From Oopsacas minuta (Eukaryota > Porifera > Hexactinellida > Lyssacinosida > Leucopsacidae): 64,000 bases of DNA. Position 1 is the first letter of the stretch; every line of letters begins with the position of its first letter. This document shows positions 31,562 through 42,600 of the stretch, piece after piece. The DNA lies in the NCBI GenBank assembly GCA_024704765.1, contig JAKMXF010000302.1:248001-312000 (forward strand), written 5' to 3'. Below the pieces are notes generated by a model, which was not told where the DNA came from, searched no databases, and saw only the letters and a program-made list of their open reading frames with translations. The translations under genes and the position numbers were made by a program.

Positions 31562-32351
31562 TATGTTGTTCAAACGTTATGTTTAATCGGTTAACTATTA
31601 AGCTTCCTATTTATATATTACCATGAAGGTCACGATGTTATTCATCTAACCGATAGAAATTATAAACTCAGACTTTCTTAAATAAACAGCTAGAACATAT
31701 TGAAAGGGCTCATACACAAAATCCATAGAATTATAGTATAATGTTACACAATGTAGCCACGTGTCAATTATAATAGATATGTCAGGTTGTTGTGTTTTAG
31801 GTAATATAATCTGAGAGCGTCAGTTATAGCCTGGATGAACAAATAATTAAATTTATGATTTAATTAATTCAGACGTAACAAGTGTTATAGTAATGTAAAT
31901 CAGTAATTGAACAATAGGACAATAGGTGTATGAATAGCAAACATTACTACATCAAATTGTAATCTCTCTAAATTAGATCAATTGCAAACATACGTCACCT
32001 ATAAAAACTTATCGTTGGGTAAATTATCTCAGATTCGCATAATTAAATATATTTATTGCGTATTGCAGCTCTGATATCTCCTGGAATACAGAGATATTTA
32101 TTAATATTTTTAGGATGACACAAAAAATTGTCTTTGACCGAATACGGTCGGAAAATGTGTGATTTTATGGCTTCATCAAGGTGTGAAATGGTAAAATTTT
32201 AGTGTTCCTTTTCATTTTTTCAGCTGTAATCGGTTTATCAAGTTTGTTATGCGAGATGAACGTCAATAACCAATACATTCCCTACCTATAAATTATGTTG
32301 TGTTCTGTATCTCACTAACTAGATACTTATCCTTGTAATACCGTATACAGA
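31562..32351. promoter_or_regulatory. Divergent upstream region of unknown paralogue 1 and exonuclease gene
   Basis: 790 bp between two divergent start codons. It should contain both promoters. Two small inverted repeats are visible (ATATCTC...GAGATAT near 32074-32097 and GACCG-AATA-CGGTC near 32138-32151), both short enough to be chance. The promoter role is inferred from geometry. Confidence 0.4.
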
Positions 32352-33242
32352 ATGGCCACCCACAGTTCCCAAACACCTTTGAATACAAATCATGGGTTCA
32401 TTGTGTTTGATTTGGAAACAGATGGACTAATACATAAATCAGGCTATGGAGAAACTATGATCCCTCAAATCCTACAAATTGGATTCGCTCCGTTAGAAAA
32501 ACTAGCTCATAAAATGAATGTAACGAGTTACTACGCACAGCCTATGAATCCAACAGAATTTCTAGATAAACTAAGTAAAACCCACATGTTACAGAAATAT
32601 TATATCGGATACAATTATGGGTATTACAGCCTAAAAACGGGGGAAAAGGTGAAAGCCAATCCACTAAGGATCTGCATAGATAACTTGATAGCTTGGAAAA
32701 AATATTATTATAAAGATCAGCCAGTTTTCCTTATAGCTCACCATGGGATCAAGTTTGATAAAGTTGTGTTTGAATATAATCTAAACAAGCTAAATCTCCA
32801 AGATTATTTTGAGTCTAAAATGAACTTAGTAGGCTGGATAGATTCACTGCAATTAATACGAGAATTGCCTGATATTTTACGTGAACTCGGCTATGGATTA
32901 CCTCGAGAAATGACAGAGTCAGAAAAATGGGTTATAATTAAAAAAAATACTCCATTTAGCCTAAGTAACCTAATTCTTGCATTAGCTAAGCGATATGCAG
33001 AGCTAACCGCGGTTCAAACCAAACTTGAATGGCCAATCTTTGATTTATCTCTGCAAAGAAGCAAGGAAGAGGAAGAATGGCAACATTATTTCACCAAAGA
33101 GTCGATGATACACTCATACAGAATACTAATAAGTAAACTCAACCCACACAACGCGAGTGATGACGTAATGGCTTTAGTATGTATATTACATCATCTAAAT
33201 CTATATCCTAAAATTAAGAAGATGGTCTTAGAGATGTTATAA
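32352..33242 (+). CDS. DEDDh 3'-5' exonuclease, TREX/DnaQ-like
   Basis: 296 residues in one exon. The three exonuclease motifs are visible: Exo I FDLETDG (D20, E22), Exo II AHHGIKFDKVVFE (D136) and Exo III PHNASDDVMAL (H266, D271), giving the D-E-D-H-D set. The Exo III form is like that of TREX enzymes. There is no TM tail, signal peptide or extra domain. Enzymes of this fold trim single-stranded DNA or RNA from the 3' end; TREX1 and ISG20 relatives act in nucleic-acid sensing and antiviral control, others in repair. Substrate cannot be told from sequence. The gene is the only plus-strand gene between 15 and 56 kb and sits between two paralogous unknown genes. Confidence 0.82.
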   Translation: MATHSSQTPLNTNHGFIVFDLETDGLIHKSGYGETMIPQILQIGFAPLEKLAHKMNVTSYYAQPMNPTEFLDKLSKTHMLQKYYIGYNYGYYSLKTGEKVKANPLRICIDNLIAWKKYYYKDQPVFLIAHHGIKFDKVVFEYNLNKLNLQDYFESKMNLVGWIDSLQLIRELPDILRELGYGLPREMTESEKWVIIKKNTPFSLSNLILALAKRYAELTAVQTKLEWPIFDLSLQRSKEEEEWQHYFTKESMIHSYRILISKLNPHNASDDVMALVCILHHLNLYPKIKKMVLEML

Positions 33243-33311
33243 CACATGTTAGCTGGTTACTAAACCCATTACGTCATTTCAAATATTTTGCATATTACTA
33301 CATTTTTTACA

Positions 33312-33317
33312 AATAAA
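33312..33317 (+). terminator. Probable poly(A) signal of the exonuclease gene
   Basis: AATAAA on the plus strand 70 bases after the stop and 12 bases before the stop codon of the convergent gene, so the 3' ends of the two transcripts probably overlap. Confidence 0.5.
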
Positions 33318-33328
33318 ATAATTAAATT

Positions 33329-33952
33329 TCATTCTTGCTTCCAACCACTTTCTTCAAAAAGATTGTCAATTTGGTCGAATCTTTTGCTGAGTTCACTTAT
33401 GTTTCGCGAAATTTTAAACCATTCGCTTTCCAAGTCATTTGAAACAGGGCGTTTTTTGTCACTTACTGGGCTCATATTCTCCCTACATAACTTCTGGAAA
33501 TCTCCTAGAGTGATGAGAGCAATATTCTCAGCTTTTGTTATGAGTGTTCGCAAAATGCTATCTATCGGGGGAGGGGGTGACTCCTGTAGAAGATACATAC
33601 CTCTGCTACTAATGGTTACCAGGCTAGAACGTGTATTTTGTATGTAGCGCAAGAAATATTCTCCATTTCTGTTCTGGCATAAGTGGGGAGGACGAATATT
33701 TGGGCTAGGTGGAGAGTACTGGTCAATGGGAAGGGCTAGGTTAACAACAGGTGGGGCACTTCGGAATGTATTGGTTTGAGGAAGTAGTAGCAGATGAGCT
33801 GGTATCTTATAAGCTTCAGTTTCCTCGTCAATGGACGGTGAATCAATGGAAACATATTCAGTAGAATCCGAATCAGATTCAAAGAAAGAAGCAAGATAGC
33901 TTGTTCCTTTATCAAACAGACTTTTACCTTCTGTGGAAGAAAACAAGGCCAT
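33329..33952 (-). CDS. Unknown protein, paralogue 2 of a local pair
   Basis: 207 residues from the ATG at 33952. No known family recognised. The N-terminal half is Ser/Asp/Glu- and Pro-rich and probably disordered (SDSDSTEYVSIDSPSIDEET, YSPPSPNIRPP). The C-terminal half resembles the gene at 30953-31561: LVTISSRGMYLLQESPPPP, AENIALITLGDFQKLC and EWFKISRNISELSKRFDQID align with the same blocks there. The N-terminal halves do not align, so either one end was replaced or it diverged faster. Convergent with the exonuclease gene, 86 bp apart. Confidence 0.68.
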   Translation of the reverse strand: MALFSSTEGKSLFDKGTSYLASFFESDSDSTEYVSIDSPSIDEETEAYKIPAHLLLLPQTNTFRSAPPVVNLALPIDQYSPPSPNIRPPHLCQNRNGEYFLRYIQNTRSSLVTISSRGMYLLQESPPPPIDSILRTLITKAENIALITLGDFQKLCRENMSPVSDKKRPVSNDLESEWFKISRNISELSKRFDQIDNLFEESGWKQE

Positions 33953-34320
33953 TAAATACACTGCTATAGATTCTTCTAATTACAGCTAATTAGCACAAAG
34001 CAATTCTTTACTGAAATGAGCTAAACATTATAAATTTTACTCAAATATCGGTGAGGCCCAACAGAAATTGTATGACAAATGGCATACCTGCTTTTCTATC
34101 CAAAAAACAGCTGAAAAGTTAATAATTTATCCATGAATAATCAATACACAATCAGTAATCTGCTAACATATACACAAAGAGCATCACATATATAAATAGA
34201 AATAGTACCTAATAAAGACAAAGTAGATATAATTGGTATCTAGCCCTAGCGAATAGAAATAGCATTACGATATTTACACAAATTCTAACTCGTACTGTAC
34301 TGCGAGAGATTAGAGAGGGA
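33953..34320. other. Intergenic between unknown paralogue 2 and septin 3' end
   Basis: 368 bp of AT-rich sequence; upstream region of one gene and 3' UTR of the next. No other feature seen. Confidence 0.5.
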
Positions 34321-35959
34321 TTAATTGTCTGGTTGGGAGAGGGCATCTAACAATGAAACAAATATATAAAGTAGAGTAATTAAAGATCCTCAAATGCTAA
34401 TAATAATAATACACGTTTCATTATCATAAAATAGTAGTCAATGTAGTCCGTTTCGAAAGGTTAATTATTCGTAAAAAGTTTGTCAGATTGTCCACAAGGC
34501 ATAATTTATCCTTATGCTATATTTGTATAACATTACTATAGAAAATATAATTATTTTATGCACTTGACTACTTTTAAAAGATAAAGCATTCTAATTAACT
34601 ACCTGAAATATCCCTAGGTCCATGCAACCTCTGTCTTCTATAATTCTCATAATGTACTTTATCTGTAGTCTCTTTAAGATCAAGCATCCTGCTCTTAATA
34701 AGCATATTACGTAGGTTAACAAACTCACAATGAGCAGGGTTTTCAACCTCGATAACTCCCCATTTAGTCTTACGAGCTAAAATCTTCTTACCGTTAACCT
34801 AAGGAAATTAATGATTACATAGACAATTTTATTCAAAAGTACATCATATACCTGATGCAGTTGATCACTCCCGATAATAGCAAATGGTAGAAACTTGTCA
34901 ATAGCAGCATTAGCAACCATTTCATCTTCCTCATCTGTCTCATAACCAGAGGGATATATCCTGATTTTGTGATGAGTTATATCATCTCTTATCCTCTGTT
35001 TAAAAGCATGTCTCTCTTCAATTGTCAAAGTGTCACTCTTCGCAATGACTGGCACGATATTGACGTGTTTGTCAAGTTTCTTCATAAACTCAATATCAAG
35101 AGGTCTTAGACAATGTCCAGTAGGAGGAATGAAGTACATACAGCAGTGAATTCGTGTATCTGGGATGTATTTCTTGCGATTGATACTAACCTAATTTAGA
35201 AATATATCATATAACACCCTATAAAGTTTTAAATATCTATAACTAACTTCTTCATTGAGATAAGCTTCGAATTGTTTATTGACGTACTCTAATATAGGTT
35301 CCCAACTCTTCAAATTATTGATCTGATCACCAAACCCTGGAGTGTCAGTGATGGATAATTTCAGATTAACAGATTTCTCTTCTATTACGTGACAGACTGA
35401 ATTTATCTTCACAGTAGGTGGAAGAGGTTCCGGATGTTGGATACAACTCTGTCGACTGACTGTACCTCTAAACAGGGTATTAATCATAGTACTTTTGCCA
35501 AGCCCGCTCTCTCCTACTACCATTAAGTTGAATTCAAATCCTCTCTTCAAGGCCTTTTCCTTCAATTGATCTTGAATGCTATCAAACCCGACAAATGCCT
35601 AAATAATTACATAATAATAATAATATATGGGTAAAATAATTATTGTTTATATTTAGACTAACTTGTAACTTGCTCTTCAATCCTCCCCATCTGGTGGTAG
35701 AAGACATGTGCTCACGCATAATCTTAGTGAAATCACCAAATGTTATGTAGCCCTCAGTAGCACATCCCTCTCCTTTCAGTCTGATAGCCTGTAGCTCAGA
35801 ACTTCTAATCTCGTTACCCAGAATCTCCTGAGTAACTTTAGCTAGATCTTCTAACTCGATAACTCCATTTTCGTCTGGGTCGAACTTATGAAATGTCTTC
35901 GCGAGAAATTCGCACTGCTGTTGGGAGAGAATAAACTGTTGATCAAATTCTTCTGACAT
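34321..35959 (-). CDS. SEPT3/9-group septin with N-terminal EF-hand
   Basis: Five exons: 35663-35959, 35248-35598, 34852-35190, 34603-34798 and a 26-base last exon 34321-34346; all splice sites are GT-AG with consistent phase, total 402 residues. Residues 1-99 contain an EF-hand pair. The first loop DPDENGVIELED (27-38) has good Ca2+ ligands except Asp at position 12; the second (around ATEGYITFGDF) is degenerate. Residues 100-395 are a septin GTPase: GESGLGKST (128-136), DTPGFGD (184-190) and AKSD (266-269, usually AKAD). PPTGHCLRPLDIEFMKKL and RKTKWGVIEVEN are closest to the SEPT3/9/12 group, which also lacks the C-terminal coiled coil, as here. Septins form membrane-associated filaments. 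An EF-hand on a septin is not an arrangement I know from standard animal septins. Confidence 0.88.
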
Positions 35960-36647
35960 TTTTGCTATTTTAAAATCAGAATTAACTTGGTTAATATTTG
36001 TATACCAATCCAGCTATAAGTCTAATATCATTATCTTAGGTTCCACTGTACATACGTAGTTATGAATCACATAATAGTTGTAGAAATAATTCTCAAATTA
36101 ATTCGAAACCTGTAATACCAATTGAATAGATTAATAAATACACCATCAAACCATACATTCTACTGTTCACATGAGCCTACCTTTGATAACTAAACATAAT
36201 AGAAAAGGAATATATTACTGATACAGGTTGGAGGACAATGTAACCTACGCTAATAGTGCGGTTTGTCTGAATGGCAGATTATCATTGTGGTGGAGATACA
36301 AATTGATAACGAAATAATATGGTCAAGAGTTTTGAATTACTAGACAGCCAGATAATTATCTTAAGAATTGGAATGACCCTATGAATTCCTCAAAAATATG
36401 TTAAGCACATACGTGTTTTAATAACAACAATATAACAAATGGTAGAAAATAGAAAAAAATTAACTGATTTATTCCGAAGATATTAGCTAAGCACACCGTT
36501 TTAACCTAGTAAGAATTACATACACTGGAATACAGTTACTGAGAGACCTAACCTAGTAGACTAAGTATGTGCCTAAACCACAAAATAAATAGCATAACAA
36601 ATATTTAACCTTTAAGGAGATACCATAATATACGTATTGACACTGGG
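35960..36647. other. Intergenic, septin promoter and ZNFX1-like B 3' flank
   Basis: 688 bp, AT-rich. No exon, terminal repeat or RNA gene recognised. Confidence 0.5.
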
Positions 36648-39600
36648 TCAAAAAAACCCAGGCTGTCCAGGCCAAGAAGGAACAATGTTCCCACCCATAT
36701 CTGGCCCAGCATATGCGTTATTGTCCTGCACACGATGTCCTGTGCCACCAATTTTAGCACCACACTCATTGCACTTAGCTTCAACCACTGCGCCCCCACA
36801 ATCTCCAATTCCATAGAGATGTCCGTTCGGACAGCGATACCATCCACTCCTGTTTACGTCTACTGCTAGCGCTATCTGTACACGTTCTTGTTGAGATAAA
36901 GGAGCGAATTTGTATTTGGCAGTTACATTAGCTAGGAACAGCTCACAATCATGGATTAGGTTAATACCAACATTTTGTAACAGACTACTCAAAAATTGTC
37001 TGTGTAGTGATTCGAAAACTCTACGGTCATCTTGATCACTGACAGTTGGAAGTATTGCAGCAAATAAACTGCTAAGCACACATCTTCTCGATAAACTCTG
37101 TAAATCTTTTATAATTGAGAAATCTTGGCGTGTATATTTTGTATTACTTAATAAGGCATCGATTTTATTGGTGGAGGTAAAAGCCCTGTGAGCATGACAT
37201 GTTTTCCAGATGTGATCTGGGGTCTGGTAGAGGTCTGAAAATATTTTCAAGAGATCGAATATAACGTAGAGTTTCCTATGGTCACATTGTGAGACTATAG
37301 CGATACATTTAAGTATATTTTGTATTATCTCTGATTGTGCTGGATTGAAGGGAGTGTTATTCGTCTGCATTTTGTGAAGTATTTCATTACTAGATGATCT
37401 AATGTTATTCCTCATTTCATCGATGATCTTAAGCTTAACATCTTCTAGGTCATTTAGTGCCTTTTTAACAATCTCTCCATAACGCAGATTCTTACGAATA
37501 GGGACTTTACACTTGGGGCAAAAAGGTAACTGTATTTTACCAGGATTGTTCTCCCTACCGCCCAACTGTACATCCATCCATTGATCGAATCCTGTAACCT
37601 CATAAATATGACCGCAATCCTCTAACATCAAGAAACGTGCATCGTCCTCATCTTCTGTTCCAAAGAAGATATCAAAGTTTTCATCATCTGGTTTACAAAA
37701 TTTGCAAAGATTAGGACAAGGTTCACCACATAGCCCCCTACACCTGTGTCCACACGGCAGCCTCTCTCTACAATCATAATTACATCTGTCCTTATTACAG
37801 GGTTCATTGCAAACACGTGCACATCTACCATGTCTACACTCCCAAATACAACGCTCAATGCATGGTACACACTTCTCTCCACATGCAAATCCGCATTGTG
37901 TATGAGGACACTTGTTAATACACTCTTCCTTACAAGGAGAACATATTCTTGGTTTATGACATTTATCCTGACATGGGTGACCACAGATTAACGGATTATC
38001 ACACCTACGATTACAAGGCTTATGCTTCTTGCCATGAAGACACTCACTACAAGTACCTGTACAAATATCTCCACACTCAAGCTCTTGACCACATCTAGCT
38101 GTACAATGAACTAGCAATAAATTAGTAGACTGGTAGCAAGGTAGGATATGATCATGACCACAATACAACTTTACTGTAACTTTCTGAGTACAGAGGGCTT
38201 TCATACAGTCCTCTCCACATAAGGAGGGACATGGGTGAGAACAGGGGAGTCGCAGCTGACAGGGACGTTTACACTGACTGTGCTCCGGCCGTCTAGAACA
38301 AGGCATTACTTGTTCATGGAAACAGAACTCTATCTCCTTCTGTACTGGGTAGAGACATTCAGTGCATTCCTCATAACACTTTCGTATATATCCATTAATA
38401 TCAACACATGGATGTTTGCACGGCTGGTGAATACGTACACATTCCTTTCGACATTTTACTTCGTCATGCCCATCAGGATGACACTGCTGTGGACATTGAT
38501 GACCGCAATCGAGACGTTTATCGCAAGGGAGCTCACAGCCACCATTCTGAACCAGTTGGAAATCTTTTGGGTTCTGAACTTCTGTAATAGTACTGGGATG
38601 GTTTTGACAGGATAAGGGCAATTTGACTCCAATATTCCCTTTAGCACTGAAAATATCTAAAACTTTATTCCAAAGATTCGTATCACTACGAGCTTTGGAT
38701 AAGCATTGTGCATTCCCTATAATAAAGAATCCATGTTTAGCTCTAGAGAGAGCTACACAGACACGGTTATCAACTCTACAATAGCCAATGTTATTCTCAT
38801 TATTACTCCGTACGACTGAGAATATAATAATAGTGTTCTCCTCCCCCTGATACTTATCCACTGTAGTACAACGAACTCCACCTTTGACACCAGCCTGTTT
38901 AAGTGAGTCTAATATTTTAAATTTCTGTCCCATATAGAAAGTAAGAATGGTGATATCTTTACCATCGTAACCTTGTTTTAGGAGATATCTAGTGAAATGT
39001 GCTACAAACATGGCCTCATGCTTATTCGTCCTACTCATGCTATCTTGTTGAAGATGGTCCTCAGCATTGTTATGATGTATAAAGTAAATATTATTTTTCA
39101 CGCCTCTAACGGGTGGATAATCATGAACAGCTGGAAAGTCCTCTAATCCAGGATAAATAGGTTTAATTAGTGCAGATATTTCAGGTCTCATTCTATGTTG
39201 AGTATTTAGAGTTACGTGATCGACACCTCTGGTCACTAGTCTCTCGAAAAGTGATATTTCTAATTTGTATCGCTTAGACAGTTCGTGTACAGCGTTGCTC
39301 GGACGGAGCTGCTGGTGATCTCCTATTAGGATCAAATGTTCAACTTGTTGTGATAAACAAGCCAAGATATGAGCTTCAAGAACTTCAGCCGCTTCTTCAA
39401 CGAAGATTATCCTGGGATGGAGCTGAGTTAGAAGCTCTGAATTCCTAGCGGCTCCAGTTGTTGTCATGCCAACAATCGCAGCTTGTCTCAACACAAAAAC
39501 ATCAAGTTGTCTCTGCTTCTGTTGCAGCTCTTTTGAGATATTCATATACTCTGTACTGATCCCAATTAGAATTTGATTATATTCTCGTTTCTTCTGATCT

Positions 39601-42600
39601 AGCAAATAATCATAAAGCACGTTTCGCTGTTGAAGGTTCAGATCCCATAGATTATTATGTTGTAGTATATTCTCAGGTAAATTCGGCGTAGCTATATTAT
39701 TATCCTCTGCGTAATACAACATTCTAGCTTCCTCAATAGACATACCGCTGAACTCTCTTAATTCTTCATAAAAAGTTTGAAACGGTGCATCTACTGCGTC
39801 ATCATCATCACTGTCATGATGGAGGTAATCGTCTTCTGATTCAAAGTCGAAAGGGTTCTGTTCATATAAATTAGGTTCCCTAGATGTTTCAGACATAATG
39901 TCGATAAAATCCATAGATGAAGCTATGGATATTGGCGAGTCAGATCTTGGCATGGCTTGAGATCGAGCGGGGAAATTGTATGCTGGAAAATTATCAAAAT
40001 TAGTTAGATTCTGAGCTGGGGGTGGATTTGGTTGTTGAGTAATTATGTTTGAGAGTTTGCCATAAGGCTGTTGAGAATAGTTCATAGCAAATGGATTGTC
40101 TCTTTGTTGTGGAATAAGTGGTGTACGTTGTGTTGGTGGTGGAAGTGGTAAAGGGATAGTCTCAGCTTGATGCTGTTCTGGTATGAGATCTAGATCTTTC
40201 AAAGCCTTTTCTTGTTTTTCATATCTATTCAGTTCAATCTCATCTTCATCAGAATCATCAGCACCTTGTAACATATCAAACTTATTGGCTGTTGGTAATT
40301 GATTTCTTTTATTTCTGTTCTTACCCTTTCCCTTTTTACCATGCTGAGGTTCTGCAAGTTGTACTTGCTTGGGGGTATTCAGTGCATTAGGATTTACAGA
40401 TCGTCCTAGCCACTGTTCAATTATAGATTTCTTGTTCTTATTCACTTTTTCAAAACCGTCATCATTAGTACCAAATAATGACCGATATTGGCACTCATTT
40501 AAATGTTTATCAAAATCTTCCTTGGTTAGGCAATTACTGCCAAGTTGTTTTGATGCGTCTTTTATTACTCCTTGTTTACTTTTCAATTCTCTCTGCAGAT
40601 CAAACGTGTTATATCTCAGTTGTCGTATTTGATGCGGCACATTAGATTTATCCTCGAAAATTTTCTTTGAAGCTTTTGGTAGAGTTTTTTCGTTAAGTTC
40701 CTCCCGATCAATTCTAGTCCCTATCCTAATTATATTCTCCTCATAACTCAAGATATACTCGAGAAATTGATCGAGAGCATGGTTCGTGTAGGTAACGATT
40801 AAGATAGGATATTGACATAAACTCCAGTAGAGAGGTTTGTCAATATCTTGGAACTGAGTTTCCATAAGAAATTTCCTATAGTCTAATTCCTCATCGATTA
40901 ATTGTACATGATTGGGTCCAGACTTAAGCAAGTGTTGTCTGGTAGATAACAAAACTTGCAACGCATTTGCACCTACATAGGTTTTACCAGTTCCTGGGGG
41001 GCCTTGAATTAAAGCTATCTCTTTGGTTAATATGAGTTTCAAAGCTTCGAATTGGCTCGGATCAAGCTTGTCTGAATAATGAGGCCAACGCTTGAGTACA
41101 CAAACAGCTGGAGTAGCAGGATAAATGTTTGGAAACTGATAAACAGTATTAGGATTCAAGTAGCAGGGAGATTTACATATCGTTGTGTTGCCAAGGATGA
41201 GCTCTTTCAATGGAATAGTCTCAGGAGTCATGTTCTGTATCACAGATAGTGTATGGTAGTATGCTTCGTAGTAAACCTGCCGAGATTCTATTATAAAATA
41301 ATTCTCGTTAAAATCAAAATCAGGTTGGAAGCCGTTTTTGAATTTTATTGAAATCTGCAAACGCTCAGTCAACACTTTCTCGTCTCTATGAGCTACGACT
41401 GCCCATAGCGGCCTCTCGAATGAAGGTTTGTCATCAGCTCCGTAAGTCAGAACACATAATAGAGTACCGAATTTAAGTCTCTGTACACGGTCCCACTTTA
41501 TTTTAGAGGGATCATTTACATTGCAAACTTTGAAGGTTATTCGATAAAGTAATCCTTGTTTTTGATCACAATCCATATCAACTATTCGTACGTGTTCATA
41601 CATGAAGAGTTCCTTTCTTACGTTCTTCTTTTGATCTGTGAGGAAATTCTGAATTCCTTGTCTTAACGGACGGATCATATCTTCTCGCAGGAGTTTGAAA
41701 TGTATATCAAGGTATAGTTCTGCAGTAGGATAGCTTCCCTTTGTTAACAGAGCTCTCAGTTTAGCGTGATTAGGATCTGTAATTTCAGATTTAGAAGGTA
41801 GTATTTCCATTTGTGTGTAGGGACAACCGTAATCTGCCTCCTCATCCTCAAATTGTTGATTTTGAGCTTTCTTCTTCTTGTTTTCGGATTTCTTATCACG
41901 TATGTCTTTACACCAGGTGTATAGATTCGTTATTTCGTAATCTAATTCATTAGGTATGGCTACCACATTTCCACTCTTTCCTTGAAAAAGAGTACGAATT
42001 ACAGGCCATAAGACATCCACTTCACTCTGTTGGGATATAGCAAGATGATTCAAGAGTTTGAATACATTCTTCAACCGAGCAAAATCTTTCTCTAAATAAC
42101 CCTGGTCCTTCGGTTCTCCAAACGAATCATAAATTTCGAAAATATAATTCGACATATTGTGGACTGACTTTATCAGATTGCTATCTAACACCTTTGCGAA
42201 AATATGGAGTGTGGTTTGCTGTTGAAAATGTGGAGGTGACAATAAATTGTCACATGTCAAAACTTCCAACAAACCTCGTATTACATCCTTATCGAGGTTA
42301 TGACAGTTTATTATAGATTCTAATGGTTCAGGAGCTTCTCGTATCATTTTACTAATATTACACTTATCTTCATCTCTCATCCATTTTCTACAATGTCCAA
42401 TGTATTTCCTTCTCTCTTCATCATTTTCCAGCTGTTTATTTTTCCAAAAGGGTCCTTTTTTTGCTCCCCGTTTGTTCCCATCTTGTCCAGCACCATCCCC
42501 TAAATCGTACGACTGTCTATGAGGATCTCTAGATCTTCCCTCTTCCCGCCATCCTCCCTGTCTCCCCCTAAATCTAGACTCTCTTGGTTCAGTGGTGTTA

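Noticed and set aside
32074-32151. Small inverted repeats in the exonuclease upstream region
   Set aside because: Stems of only 5-7 bp, expected by chance in AT-rich DNA; no evidence for an operator or RNA structure.
36605-38647. Several plus- and minus-strand Cys/His-rich frames inside ZNFX1-like B
   Set aside because: Out-of-frame translations of the repetitive zinc-finger coding region; the main 2056-residue frame explains the conservation.
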